Below, piece by piece: positions 17,218 to 26,376 of a stretch of DNA of 64,000 bases. The position numbers and the translations under genes are program-made. The first letter of the stretch is position 1; the number at the start of each line of letters is the position of its first letter. This DNA comes from Corynebacterium tuberculostearicum (GTDB taxonomy: Bacteria; Actinomycetota; Actinomycetes; Mycobacteriales; Mycobacteriaceae), in assembly GCF_016127015.1 (NCBI RefSeq), contig NZ_CP065972.1:1-64000 (forward strand). Direction: 5' to 3'. Under the pieces are notes generated by a model that was given only the letters and a program-made list of their open reading frames with translations, did no database searches and was not told the DNA's origin.

Positions 17218-18065
17218 GCGGCTTTCTCCTGCGCGTCCTGCTGCGGCGTGCCATTGCCAGTGGCCCCGCCCTGGCCCGCGGAGTCACCGCCGCCGGCCAG
17301 CTTATCCATGTCATTCATCGGAACATCGGTGCCGGTGATGGTGAGCTTGAGCTCGCCATCGAGCACCTCTACGGAATCGACGTTCATGTCAGAACCCACG
17401 AATTGATCCGACATGCCGTTCTGCAGCGCGGAGGAGATGGCTTCGGTGGCCTGATCCGGCAGCTCAAGGCCAAAGATAGAGGCCTCGGTAGCGCGGATAT
17501 CGAGCTTTCCGTCGTGGGCGGTAGGCTCTAGCGAGAGGTTGGCAAGGCCGCCGGCAAACTTCACGTCCAGCACGTGGTCTTGCTCGTTGGCGGTGATCTC
17601 CGTGACCACCATATTGCCTATCTTCTCGCTGCCTGCCTGCTCGGAAATGCCCTTCTGGAAGGATGCCAGCAGGTAGTCATCCGGCACGGTGGTAGAAGCG
17701 CGTAGCTTGCCGGCTACCGGATTCTCCTGGTCGGTGCTCATATCTTCCACGTGGATCTCGGAGGCAGGTTGGCCCTTGATCTCAGTGCCGTCGATTTGCA
17801 GGGTGGACGGCGTGGTCATATCCATTTGGGAAATGGAACCCTTGAACAGCCCTACGAGCAGTGGGCTGCCGCCAAAGCTGACGGAGGGATCTTCTTTGAC
17901 CTGGATTCCCTCCTGCTCCGCGGCCTCGTTGAATTGCGAGGTCATCTGGTGACCGATGAACCAGCGCAGGCCGAACTCGGCCAAGAGGATGAGCACGAGC
18001 AGTGCTACAAGGATGCCAATGATGATTTTCCAGGCGAGTGAACCCGCCGATCTCTTCGAAGCCAT
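17214..18065 (-). CDS. LmeA-like DUF2993 phospholipid-binding protein
   Basis: 283 residues from ATG 18065. A basic N-terminus and one hydrophobic helix (about 10-33) act as an uncleaved signal anchor; the remainder is an extracytoplasmic beta-rich domain with the DUF2993 pattern, ending in a Gly/Gln-rich tail. In mycobacteria LmeA (Rv0817c) is needed for periplasmic mannosylation of lipomannan; the same job is inferred here only by family. A TTG at 18101 would add 12 residues, but the basic-hydrophobic order favours the ATG. Confidence 0.8.
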   Translation of the reverse strand: MASKRSAGSLAWKIIIGILVALLVLILLAEFGLRWFIGHQMTSQFNEAAEQEGIQVKEDPSVSFGGSPLLVGLFKGSISQMDMTTPSTLQIDGTEIKGQPASEIHVEDMSTDQENPVAGKLRASTTVPDDYLLASFQKGISEQAGSEKIGNMVVTEITANEQDHVLDVKFAGGLANLSLEPTAHDGKLDIRATEASIFGLELPDQATEAISSALQNGMSDQFVGSDMNVDSVEVLDGELKLTITGTDVPMNDMDKLAGGGDSAGQGGATGNGTPQQDAQEKAA

Positions 18066-18173
18066 GCGTACCAGTGTGGCGCATGAGACGGCGCGGGGCA
18101 AAGTCTGCGGGAGCCTTCGGGCACATTGCTAGGCACTTCACAGCTCCCCAGCTGCCATCAGCGCGCCGCGCGT

Positions 18174-18986
18174 TTAGTCCCGTGGCGCGACAGACTCCCA
18201 GTCCACGGTGAGCACATTATCGCGCAGGCGCCGGCGGACGGGGTGGATATTAAAGGGGGCGTCGGCAAGCATGGCGCGTGCCCTACGCCAGCGCACGCGC
18301 GGACCGTAAGGCGCCCAGCCGGCAGCCCGATCCCAAGCCTCGTCGGCGGCCTGAAGCAGCTCGTGGATGGGCTCGCCGGGCACATTGCGGTGGATGAGGA
18401 TTTTGGGCAGGCGCTCGGCAATATCGGAAGGGCGCGCCACATCAAACGGGTCCCACGCCAGGGTGAGCGTCCGCGGACCATGGGCATCGAGCAGTAACCA
18501 GGCCGCGCGCCGGCCGAGCTCATCGCAGGTGCCCTCCACAAAGAAGCCGCCCGGGGCAAGGCGGGAGCACACCGTCTGCCAGGCCTCTTCCACCTGGTCC
18601 ACATCGTATTGGCGCAGCACATTAAACGCGCGCACTAGCTGCGGCCGGTAGCCGGCCAGCTCAAAACCGCCCAGCTCGAAGCGCACGCCATCGCGCGGCG
18701 GCAGCACCCGGTCCGGGTGGATTTCCAGTCCGCGCACGTCTACCTGCGGATTCGCCCGGCGCAGCCACTCTGCCCACTCCACGGTGGTCGCATGCGAGGC
18801 CCCGTAGCCCACATCGAGCGCCAGCGGGGTATCCACATGTCGCAGCAGCGCGGAAATCTCCGGGTGCGCGAGCATCCACCTATCGCAGCGCCGCAGCCGG
18901 TTGTGGTTGGTGGTGCCGCGGGTGATAACGCCAAAAGGCCGACCCGCAGCTGCGCTAGCGCGCAGATTATGTGCGTGGTCGGCCAT
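18174..18986 (-). CDS. Class I SAM-dependent methyltransferase
   Basis: 270 residues. Motif I is ALDVGYGASHATTVEWA near residues 56-72, followed by an acidic residue in RGLEIHPDRV, and the Rossmann-like order fits a class I methyltransferase. The middle GYRPQLVRAFNVLRQYDVDQV region and GGFFVEGTCDE (motif post-II type) support this. The C-terminal 80 residues are specific to actinobacterial orthologues. The substrate is unknown. A copy of the interspersed 17-mer lies inside the gene (18255-18270), read as MLADAPF. Confidence 0.8.
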   Translation of the reverse strand: MADHAHNLRASAAAGRPFGVITRGTTNHNRLRRCDRWMLAHPEISALLRHVDTPLALDVGYGASHATTVEWAEWLRRANPQVDVRGLEIHPDRVLPPRDGVRFELGGFELAGYRPQLVRAFNVLRQYDVDQVEEAWQTVCSRLAPGGFFVEGTCDELGRRAAWLLLDAHGPRTLTLAWDPFDVARPSDIAERLPKILIHRNVPGEPIHELLQAADEAWDRAAGWAPYGPRVRWRRARAMLADAPFNIHPVRRRLRDNVLTVDWESVAPRD

Positions 18987-19006
18987 AAATTTCGGTTCTG
19001 TAGAAC

Positions 19007-19498
19007 TTAGGCGTTCTCAGAGATCCACTGTTCGGTCAGCTTGCCCTCGTTATCGAAGAGCTCAGCCAGGGACTCGCCCACCTTCGGCTCGATGGCGGCG
19101 CCCATCATCGGAATATTGACGGAGATCTCGTTGACGTAGGACAGCTTGGTCATCTCGCCCTCGCCAGCCAGGGAGATATCGCCCTTGAAATCAACCGGGG
19201 TGCCCTTGACATCCGCGGTGTAGTTAACGTCAGCAGCCTCGCCGCTGAGCTCGCCCACGGTAACCACGCGCTTGACCTTCAGGTCCTGGGAGACCATGGC
19301 GCGCACTGCCTCTGGCAGCAGGGTGGTCGGCAGAACCTCGAAGAGGGTGGCTACGTTATCGCTGAAGTCGTGCACCTGGCCCGCCTCGGGGGAGAGGTTA
19401 GCCACGATGTACTCCCAGTATTCCTTGGTGAGCAGCGCCTTGTGGACCTTTTCGATGGGCTGATTGATGGTTACGGTGTTTTCACTACGGGTTGACAT
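19007..19498 (-). CDS. DUF2505 family protein
   Basis: 163 residues from ATG 19498. It has the SRPBCC/START-like pattern of DUF2505: VTINQPIEKVHKALLTKEYWEYI at the N-terminus, a beta-rich middle and a C-terminal helix. These folds bind lipids or hydrophobic ligands; no function is known. The start is chosen because the longer frame runs into murB on the other strand and TAGTCT lies 7 bases before this ATG. It is divergent from murB with only 24 bp between. Confidence 0.85.
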   Translation of the reverse strand: MSTRSENTVTINQPIEKVHKALLTKEYWEYIVANLSPEAGQVHDFSDNVATLFEVLPTTLLPEAVRAMVSQDLKVKRVVTVGELSGEAADVNYTADVKGTPVDFKGDISLAGEGEMTKLSYVNEISVNIPMMGAAIEPKVGESLAELFDNEGKLTEQWISENA

Positions 19499-19522
19499 GC
19501 CTAACAGACTACCTTGGTAGGC
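19499..19522. promoter_or_regulatory. 24-bp divergent leaderless promoter, DUF2505 / murB
   Basis: Plus strand: TACCTT (19510-19515) then 7 bases then GTG. Minus strand: TAGTCT then 7 bases (GTTAGGC) then ATG. The ends of the gap are GCCTAAC and GGTAGGC, so it is an imperfect palindrome. Both -35 regions must lie inside the opposite gene. Confidence 0.6.
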
Positions 19523-20629
19523 GTGCTTGATAAATCTTTGACGCAACAGCTCACAGAGATCGACGGGGTAGAACTGGACCCCGCCGCCACCTTCGCGGAC
19601 CTGACTACGCTGCGTGTAGGCGGAAAACCGCAGGCCGCACTGCGCTGCTCGCAGCCAGAGGCCGCCGTCGCCGTGGTGCGTGCCCTTGATCACGCCGAAG
19701 TGAAATTCATCGTCGTTGGCGGCGGATCGAACCTCTTGGTGGCCGATGGCGCAGTGGACCTCGTCGCGGTCATCCTCGACTTCGACGAGGTCTCTATGGA
19801 CACCGAGACCGGAATGGTGCGCGCACAGGCGGGCGCCGTCTGGGATGACGTGGTGGCTCGCTCCGTGCAGCTCGGCCTGGGTGGCATCGAGTGCCTCTCC
19901 GGCATCCCCGGCACCGTGGGCGCGGTCCCCGTGCAGAATGTGGGTGCCTATGGCGCGGAGATCTCTGAGGTCCTTACCCGCGTGCGCCTTTATAACCGCC
20001 GCACCGATAGCGATGAGTGGGTCCCCGCCTCCGATCTGGAGCTAGCGTATCGCTATTCCAACCTGAAATTCACCGGCCGCGCCGTGGTCCTTGAGGTGGA
20101 GCTCCAGCTCGATACCGAGGGCCTGTCCCGCCCGCTGCGCTTTGGCCAGCTCACCCAGAATCCAGGCGAGCGCCGCCCCGTGGCCGAGGTCCGCGAGCAG
20201 GTCCTCAAGCTGCGCCGCGGCAAGGGCATGGTGCTCGACCCCACCGACCATGACACCTGGTCCGCTGGCTCTTTCTTTACCAACCCGGTGGTGGACTCCG
20301 CTCTTGCCGACGCCGTCCAGGCCAAGGTCCGTGCCTCGCTTGGCGACGCCACCGCAGACTCCATGCCCCGCCACCCCTCTGCAGATACCGGCCGGGAAAA
20401 GCTCTCCGCCGCCTGGCTCATTGACCGCGCCGGGTTTGCCAAGGGCTACCCGGGCTCCGGCCGGGCCACGCTCTCGACAAAGCACACGCTGGCGCTGACC
20501 AACCGCGGCGAGGCTAAGGCCGCCGATATCGTGGAGCTTGCCCGCACCATCCGTGACGGTGTCCATGAGACCTTCGGTGTGGAACTCGTGCCCGAACCCG
20601 TGTGGATCGGCCTCGCCCTCGACGAGTAG
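19523..20629 (+). CDS. murB: UDP-N-acetylenolpyruvoylglucosamine reductase
   Basis: 368 residues. The FAD-binding segment FIVVGGGSNLL lies near residues 65-75, GIECLSGIPGTVGAVPVQNVGAYGAE near 115-140, the catalytic Ser in SAGSFFTNPV near 250, and the conserved GRATLSTKHTLALTNRG near the end. It reduces UDP-GlcNAc-enolpyruvate to UDP-MurNAc with NADPH in peptidoglycan precursor synthesis. Length is typical of type IIa/actinobacterial MurB. GTG 19523 is preferred over TTG 19514 because of the -10 position. Confidence 0.95.
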   Translation: MLDKSLTQQLTEIDGVELDPAATFADLTTLRVGGKPQAALRCSQPEAAVAVVRALDHAEVKFIVVGGGSNLLVADGAVDLVAVILDFDEVSMDTETGMVRAQAGAVWDDVVARSVQLGLGGIECLSGIPGTVGAVPVQNVGAYGAEISEVLTRVRLYNRRTDSDEWVPASDLELAYRYSNLKFTGRAVVLEVELQLDTEGLSRPLRFGQLTQNPGERRPVAEVREQVLKLRRGKGMVLDPTDHDTWSAGSFFTNPVVDSALADAVQAKVRASLGDATADSMPRHPSADTGREKLSAAWLIDRAGFAKGYPGSGRATLSTKHTLALTNRGEAKAADIVELARTIRDGVHETFGVELVPEPVWIGLALDE

Positions 20630-20678
20630 CGCGCGACTGCTTTTCGCTCCGGGCTCTAGGGCCTAAAACCTACAAAGC

Positions 20679-20730
20679 AGCCACGATAGCGCCCTTAACC
20701 ACGCGGTTTTCGGGTCTATCGTGGCTGTTT
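20679..20730. terminator. Bidirectional terminator between murB and luxS
   Basis: AGCCACGATAG (20679-20689) and CTATCGTGGCT (20716-20726) are perfect inverses, followed by GTTTTC. It serves two convergent genes. Confidence 0.75.
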
Positions 20731-20768
20731 TCAGTTCGGCACCTAGCGTGCCGGCGCATCCGCCTAGC

Positions 20769-21245
20769 TTAGGCGGCCATGACCTGGAGCCACTCATCCT
20801 TAGCGCCCAAGAATGCGCGGGCCGCCTCCTGCGCGCCCTCCAAGCTGTGGTGCGCACCCCAGCCGCACTGCTCTTCGTTGGCGGCCGGTACCTCGGTAGC
20901 GTTAAGAATATCGTTGAGCGCGCCTTCCACCGCGCGCAGCAGCTCATCTTGCTCCATGCCGTTTGTGATGGCGTAGAAGCCAGTGCGGCAGCCCATCGGG
21001 GCGAAACCGATGAGCTTATCGGTGTAATTGCGCATGAAGTTTGCCATCATGTGCTCCACCGAGTGCAGCGCCTTGGTATCCAGGTGGTCCTGGTTCGGTT
21101 GGCAGAAGCGCAGGTCATACTTGATGATTTCGACGCCGCCGCCCAATTCCGTGCGATCGGCCACGCGGATATATGGCGCGCTGACTAGGCGGTGGTCGAG
21201 TTCGAAGGACTTAACGTTGAGCTTCTTATCATTCTGTTCAGTCAT
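20769..21245 (-). CDS. luxS: S-ribosylhomocysteine lyase
   Basis: 158 residues. Metal ligands are H61 and H65 in HSVEH and C127 in CGWGAHHSLE; the catalytic pair is E64 and C86 in PMGCRTGFY. LuxS cleaves S-ribosylhomocysteine to homocysteine and the AI-2 precursor DPD, as part of the activated methyl cycle. Length matches the family exactly. No pfs or metabolic partner is adjacent, so it stands alone between murB and a YihY gene. Confidence 0.97.
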   Translation of the reverse strand: MTEQNDKKLNVKSFELDHRLVSAPYIRVADRTELGGGVEIIKYDLRFCQPNQDHLDTKALHSVEHMMANFMRNYTDKLIGFAPMGCRTGFYAITNGMEQDELLRAVEGALNDILNATEVPAANEEQCGWGAHHSLEGAQEAARAFLGAKDEWLQVMAA

Positions 21246-21316
21246 GCCTCTCCAGTGTAATCACAGCTGAGTGTCACTTCCTGAAATAGATTCTTTACCG
21301 CATACGCTGGGATAAT

Positions 21317-22570
21317 ATGAGCACACTGGACGATTCCGCCGAGGTTCCTGGCGCCGCACGCACCCCTGGGGACTTGCCTTCTGCTGAACAGCCTGGCGGC
21401 ACTCCGTCGAGCGCCGCGGCTACTCCGGTGAGCGAATCCGTCTACGAGGGCGCGGATAAGATTGTGCCCAGTACCGCGCCCACCGTGGTCAAGATTGAGG
21501 GTCATACTGATGAAGTGGACCCCCTGGCCCGCGGTAACCGCTTGCGTAAGGAAAGCTCGGGGCTGGTGGTGCGCCGCGTGTGGGCCGATTTCTTCCATGA
21601 TGCTTTGATGGATCGTGCGGCCACGATGACGTACTTCACGCTTATGGCCTTTGCCCCTACGGTGCTCGCGGCCTATTCGATAGCCACGCTCATCTTCTCC
21701 TCTCGGCGCGCCGAGGTACACGAATTAACTTCGCAGTTCATTGCAGACTACGTGCCCAGTTCGATGACGGAGCAGGCCGAGCACCTCGTGGGCTCCATCA
21801 TTGGTTCCACAGCCCAGGGTACTTTCGCGCTGGTGGTATCCGTGCTGGTTTCTCTTTTTGCCGCCTCGGCCTACGTGCGTGCCTTCTCCCGCACCGCCAA
21901 TATCGTTTACGGGCGGGTAGAAGGCCGCGGGATTATCCGCACTTGGGCGCTCATGTGGGGGCTTACCATCATCTTGGTCATCGGCGCGGTCATCGTGCTT
22001 TTTGCCAACCTGCTGCGCGATACCATCGTGAGCGGTGTGGTCGAACCGCTGGCTGGCAAGCTGGACATGCAAGGCACCGCGGATTTTTTGGGCGGCATCT
22101 TTATGCCAGTGTGGAATTGGCTGCGCTTCCCGCTCACCGTGGTGATCGTGCTGAGCTTGATCGCTATCTTGTATCACTTTTCCCCGAATGTGCGACCGGC
22201 ACGCTTCCGCTGGATAACCCTCGGCTCCGTAGTGGCGCTTAGCGCCAATGTGGTGGTGTGGGGAGCTTTCGCTCTCTATACCCAGCGATTTGCTGGTGCC
22301 AGCGTCTACGGCGCCTTCAGCCTCATTATGGCCGTATTCATGGCCGTGTGGCTATCTAATACGATGCTCATTTTGGGCATCAAAATCGATGCGGAGGTTC
22401 TGCGCGCCAAAGAACTGCAATTGGGCCTGCACGCCGCGCGGCATATTCAGGCCCCGCCGCGTTCCGACGCCGCCGCTAAAGCCCAAGCCCGCGCCCAGCA
22501 CGACCTTGAGGAGCGAGCCGAGCGCATCTACGAACAGGCGGTGCGCCGAGAAGCGCGTGAAGAAGGCTAG
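21317..22570 (+). CDS. YihY/BrkB family membrane protein
   Basis: 417 residues. A Pro/Ala-rich N-terminal tail (about 60 residues) precedes a YihY-type core with six membrane helices between residues 90 and 360. Family features include TYFTLMAFAPTVLAAYS, ASAYVRAFSRTANIVYG, and a C-terminal SVYGAFSLIMAVFMAVWLSNTMLILG. The C-terminal 60 residues are helical and basic/acidic. Once linked to RNase BN in error, the family has no settled function; a transporter role is commonly suggested. TACGCT eight bases before ATG suggests a leaderless message. Ends in a 4-bp convergent overlap with the acyl-CoA ligase gene. Confidence 0.88.
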   Translation: MSTLDDSAEVPGAARTPGDLPSAEQPGGTPSSAAATPVSESVYEGADKIVPSTAPTVVKIEGHTDEVDPLARGNRLRKESSGLVVRRVWADFFHDALMDRAATMTYFTLMAFAPTVLAAYSIATLIFSSRRAEVHELTSQFIADYVPSSMTEQAEHLVGSIIGSTAQGTFALVVSVLVSLFAASAYVRAFSRTANIVYGRVEGRGIIRTWALMWGLTIILVIGAVIVLFANLLRDTIVSGVVEPLAGKLDMQGTADFLGGIFMPVWNWLRFPLTVVIVLSLIAILYHFSPNVRPARFRWITLGSVVALSANVVVWGAFALYTQRFAGASVYGAFSLIMAVFMAVWLSNTMLILGIKIDAEVLRAKELQLGLHAARHIQAPPRSDAAAKAQARAQHDLEERAERIYEQAVRREAREEG

Positions 22571-24096
22571 CCCTGGTTGAGCAAGGCGAGGAGATCGCGT
22601 TGGACATCGCGGCGGCGCAGCTTGCCCAGCTGGTCGGCGGCGAGCGTCTCCATGGCAAAGAAGCGCTGCGGGACCTTATAACGCGCCAACAACCCGCGGC
22701 AATGGTCGCGCAAGGCAGACTCGTCGAGTTGCGCGCCGGGGGCAAGCACCACGCAAGCGGCGACATCCTCTGAACCATCGGAGCGAGGAACGCCCACGAC
22801 TGCGGCCTGGGCAATATCAGGATGGGAGGCTAAGGCCTCCTCAACCTCGCCGGGATAGACATTGAAGCCGCCGGTGATGATGATTTCCTTGATGCGGCCC
22901 ACCAACCTGATATGGCCATCGGGCTCGCGAACGCCCATGTCTCCGGTGCGGAACCAGCCTTCATGGAAGGCGGCGGCGGTGGCGGGGGCGTCGGCAAGGT
23001 AGCCGCTAAAGACTTGCGGGCCGCGGGCGAGGATCTCGCCGGCTTCGCCATCCGGCTGGGTGCGGCTGAGGTCGTGGGGATCGCCGATGCGCAGCTGCGT
23101 ATCCGGCAGCGGCAAACCGATGGTGCCGGCGCGCCGGGTGTCATCGAGGGGATTGATGGTCAGCACGGGAGAGGTTTCGGTAAGCCCGTAGCCTTCCACC
23201 AGCAGGCCGCCGGTGCGTGCCTCCCATGGCTCGATGATGCGCGAGGGGAGCGAGGCCGCGCCCGAGATGGAATAGCGTACCCCGCCAAGATCCGTGGGAG
23301 GCTCGGAGTTTGCGGTCGTGGCCGCGTAGTTCATGGCGCGCTCGTAGATGGTGGGCACGCCCGGCATCCAGGTGGGGCGGCGCGTGGCTAGTGCCTTGGT
23401 CACCGCGTCGGTGTGTGGGGCGGCAAGCAGGATGATCTCGGCCGCACACCGCACCGCGAGCAACACGCTCATCGTCAGACCATAGGAATGAAACATGGGC
23501 AGCGCGGCCAGGAAGCGCTCGTGGCCAGCGCGCAGCGGGGCCTGGGTTTCTAGCTGCAGGCAGTTCGCCGCGAGGTTGCCGTGGGTTAAGACCACGCCCT
23601 TGGGGTGGGCAGTGGTTCCGGAGGTGTAGAGGATAAGGGCGGCGTCGGCAAGCGTGGCGGGGTGTGCCTCTACCGGGGCGCCGTTTAGCGGAAGCGGTGC
23701 GCTAAGGGAGACGGAGATGGTGGTCTCTACCTGCGCGGAGACGGTGGGGGCGATGTCCTCCCAGGCAATCGCCACGCGGGCGCCATGGTGGGCGAGCAGC
23801 GGCGTGAGCTCGTGCGCGGTATAGCGCGGGTTATGCTCCACCACCACCGCGCCCAAGCGCAGGATGGCGAAGAATGCCACCACGTGCTGCGGGCAATTGG
23901 GCAGCAGGAGCGCCACGCGGTCGCCGGGCTGCACGCCCATCTCGCGCAGGGCCCCAGCCGCGGCTGCCACCTGGGCATCGAGCTCGCCATAGGTCAGTGT
24001 CTGGCCTGCGAAGTAGGTGGCGGGGCGCTGCGGAAACCTCGCGACGGCCGCCGCGAGGAAATCCGTCAAGGTGGCACCGTAATGAATATCTGCCAT
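22567..24096 (-). CDS. AMP-dependent acyl-CoA synthetase (FadD-like, shortest of three)
   Basis: 509 residues of the adenylate-forming family. The P-loop is LYTSGTTAHPKGV near residue 155, the A5 motif GYGLTETSP near 300, the A7 motif GWFRTGDMG near 383, and the A8/A10 motifs [13 protein letters not shown] with a late Lys (GKLRRRD) near the end. It activates a carboxylic acid, probably fatty, to acyl-AMP and then acyl-CoA. It is shorter and more diverged than the two neighbours on the same strand and follows the next copy by 11 bp, so it is probably the last gene of a leftward operon. Two copies of the interspersed motif lie in it (22984, 23641). Confidence 0.88.
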   Translation of the reverse strand: MADIHYGATLTDFLAAAVARFPQRPATYFAGQTLTYGELDAQVAAAAGALREMGVQPGDRVALLLPNCPQHVVAFFAILRLGAVVVEHNPRYTAHELTPLLAHHGARVAIAWEDIAPTVSAQVETTISVSLSAPLPLNGAPVEAHPATLADAALILYTSGTTAHPKGVVLTHGNLAANCLQLETQAPLRAGHERFLAALPMFHSYGLTMSVLLAVRCAAEIILLAAPHTDAVTKALATRRPTWMPGVPTIYERAMNYAATTANSEPPTDLGGVRYSISGAASLPSRIIEPWEARTGGLLVEGYGLTETSPVLTINPLDDTRRAGTIGLPLPDTQLRIGDPHDLSRTQPDGEAGEILARGPQVFSGYLADAPATAAAFHEGWFRTGDMGVREPDGHIRLVGRIKEIIITGGFNVYPGEVEEALASHPDIAQAAVVGVPRSDGSEDVAACVVLAPGAQLDESALRDHCRGLLARYKVPQRFFAMETLAADQLGKLRRRDVQRDLLALLNQG

Positions 24097-24107
24097 AGCC
24101 GCTAAGT

Positions 24108-25817
24108 TTAGGCCTTCGTCCCCAGCAGCTCGAGCAGGTCCTTGCGCACCTGGTGGCGGCGAATCTTGCCCAGGTGGTCGCGCGCTAGATCCTCAAAGTG
24201 ATAGAACGTGCGCGGGACCTTATAACGAGTCAGCCGCTCGCGGCAGAATTCCTTCAGGCCTTCTGGATCGAGCACGGCGCCATCGCGCAGGGTGACGCAG
24301 CCGACGACATCCTCCGAGCCATCCTGGCGCGGGCGGCCCACGGCGGCGACATCCACCACGTCGGGGTGCTGGGCAATCGCCTCTTCTACCTCTGCGGGGT
24401 AGACGTTGAAGCCGCCGGTGATGATGATTTCTTTGATGCGGCTGACCAGCTTTATATAGCCATCCGGCTCCATGAGCGCCATATCGCCGGTGCGGAACCA
24501 GCCATTGTGAAAGGTCTTTTCGGTGGCGGCAGCATTGCCAAAATAGCCCTGGAAAATTTGCGGGCCGCGTGCGAGCATCTCACCCGGTTGGCCGTCGGGC
24601 TGGGTTTCATCCAGGTTTTCGGGGTTGGCAATGCGCACTTCCGTATCCGGGAAGGGCACGCCCACATAGCCTGGGCGGTGCTTGCCATTCATGGGGTTGG
24701 CGGTGAGGACCGGGGAGGTTTCTGTCATACCGAATCCTTCCACGAGCCGGCCACCGGTTAAGTTTTCCCAGCGCTCCACAATCTCTACGGGCAGCGTGGC
24801 GGCGCCGGAGAAGGCATTGCGGATGCCGCTTAGGTCCACGTCCTTTTCTTCCGCTGCGTCCATGATTTTTTGATACAGCGTGGGCACGCCCGGAAGCCAG
24901 GTAGGCGTGCGCTTTTTCACGATGTCCAAAATGAGCGGCATTTGTGGGGAGGGGACAAGGATGAGCTCAGCGCCCAAGTAGATGCTGAAGATACACAGCG
25001 TGGTCATGCCATAGGCGTGGAAGATGGGCAGTGCCGCGAGGAAGCGCTCTTGTTGCTTGCCCATCTGCGGCACCCAGGCCTTGCCCTGGATGGCGTTGGC
25101 AATGAGGTTGCCATGCGAAAGTAGCGCGCCCTTGGGCTTTCCGGTGGTGCCGGAGGTATAGAGAATGAGCGCAATATCGTCCTGGGAGATTTCAGGAACA
25201 TCGAGGTCCGAGCCATCGCCGCCGATGGCCGAGCCGATGAGGGTGGACCACTCCACGGTATTGGGCGCGGGCCTGGTGAGCTGCTCGCGCTTGGCGGCCA
25301 GCGGCGGGATGGGCAGGCGCAGCGCGAGGCGCTTGAGCGGGGGCATGGCCTCGACCATGTTGACGGAGACGATGGTTTCTAGCGGGGTGGTCGAGCGCAG
25401 CTTTTCCAGCGTGGAGGCGGTTTTGTCCCAGGAGATAGCCACACGCGCGCCATGGTCATTGAGCAGCCCTTCCAGCTCCGGGGCGGTGTAGAGCGGGTTG
25501 TGCTCGACCACGGTGGCACCAAGTAGCTGCACCGCATAGAAGGCTGCGACGTGCTGGGGACAGTTGGGCAGGACGATGGCCACCTTGTCACCCGGGCGAA
25601 TGCCAAAGGCCTTGAGCCCGGCCGCAGCGGCGCGCACCTGGGCATCAAGCTCCGCGTAGGTTTGCGTGCGGCCGAAGAAGTAGGTGGCGGATTTATTGGC
25701 GTTGGCCCGCAGGTTATCGCGGTAGTAGTCGACGATGGTCTTATCGCCGTAGTCCAGCCTGTGTGGGGTCCAGGCGCTGTAGTGTTCGAGCCAGGCTCGG
25801 GAGGTGGAAGCGGACAC
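24108..25817 (-). CDS. Long-chain fatty acid--CoA ligase paralogue
   Basis: 569 residues from GTG 25817 with RBS AAAGG 8 bases ahead. Adenylation motifs: YTSGTTGKPKGA near 230, GFGMTETSP near 360, GWFRTGDMA near 443, and GGFNVYPAEVEEA near 475, with the catalytic Lys in GKIRRHQ near the end. It closely resembles the 571-residue protein at 26377-28092, starting alike (SASTSRAWLEHY vs [12 protein letters not shown]). In corynebacteria these enzymes feed fatty acids or mycolate precursors into CoA metabolism; the exact substrate is not visible. Confidence 0.92.
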   Translation of the reverse strand: MSASTSRAWLEHYSAWTPHRLDYGDKTIVDYYRDNLRANANKSATYFFGRTQTYAELDAQVRAAAAGLKAFGIRPGDKVAIVLPNCPQHVAAFYAVQLLGATVVEHNPLYTAPELEGLLNDHGARVAISWDKTASTLEKLRSTTPLETIVSVNMVEAMPPLKRLALRLPIPPLAAKREQLTRPAPNTVEWSTLIGSAIGGDGSDLDVPEISQDDIALILYTSGTTGKPKGALLSHGNLIANAIQGKAWVPQMGKQQERFLAALPIFHAYGMTTLCIFSIYLGAELILVPSPQMPLILDIVKKRTPTWLPGVPTLYQKIMDAAEEKDVDLSGIRNAFSGAATLPVEIVERWENLTGGRLVEGFGMTETSPVLTANPMNGKHRPGYVGVPFPDTEVRIANPENLDETQPDGQPGEMLARGPQIFQGYFGNAAATEKTFHNGWFRTGDMALMEPDGYIKLVSRIKEIIITGGFNVYPAEVEEAIAQHPDVVDVAAVGRPRQDGSEDVVGCVTLRDGAVLDPEGLKEFCRERLTRYKVPRTFYHFEDLARDHLGKIRRHQVRKDLLELLGTKA

Positions 25818-25889
25818 GCGAAAAACCTTTCGTTTGGCTACAAAAACTATTTCTGAGGGGATAGCATATCCCAGACGCGAAGAAGCCCT

Positions 25890-26375
25890 CTAGTTTTCTT
25901 CTAATGTCAGCAAAAAACGTTTGGCTTCCAGACCACCCGCGTAGCCGCCGAGCCCGCCATCGCTGCGCAGTACACGGTGGCACGGCCGCACGATGAGCAG
26001 GCGATTGGCGCCGCACGCACTGCCCACGGCCCGCGTCGCGCCGGCGCGGCCGAGTAGCTTAGCGACGTCGCGGTAGGTGACCGTCTCCCCGTAGCCAATT
26101 TCCGCCAACTGCGCATGCACCGCGGCGCGGAAGTCGGTCGTCGCAGGCGGGTCGAGGGGAAGCTCGAAGGAGCGGCGCCGGCCAGCGAAGTACTCCGTAA
26201 GCTGCGCCTGGGCGGCATCGAGCACGTCTGCACTGGGCTTTCCGACGTCCCCTTCTTCCACACCGCCCATCTCTTTCTGCAGGATGCTGGCTGCGGTGAA
26301 TTCGACACGGGAAAGCCCCCGCGGGCTCGCCTGCAGGCGCAGGGGTCCGAGGGGGCTATCGATAAGGCGGAACAT
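25890..26375 (-). CDS. ogt: Methylated-DNA--[protein]-cysteine S-methyltransferase
   Basis: 161 residues from ATG 26375. The active-site sequence IVRPCHRVL holds the acceptor C132, preceded by the family AVGSACGANRL segment and followed by GGLGGYAGGLEAKRFLL. It removes alkyl groups from O6-alkylguanine in DNA in a suicide reaction. The ATG begins one base after the stop of the upstream acyl-CoA ligase gene, so expression is coupled to a lipid gene, an odd pairing. A longer in-frame version upstream overlaps that gene and is rejected. Confidence 0.92.
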   Translation of the reverse strand: MFRLIDSPLGPLRLQASPRGLSRVEFTAASILQKEMGGVEEGDVGKPSADVLDAAQAQLTEYFAGRRRSFELPLDPPATTDFRAAVHAQLAEIGYGETVTYRDVAKLLGRAGATRAVGSACGANRLLIVRPCHRVLRSDGGLGGYAGGLEAKRFLLTLEEN

Positions 26376-26376
26376 C

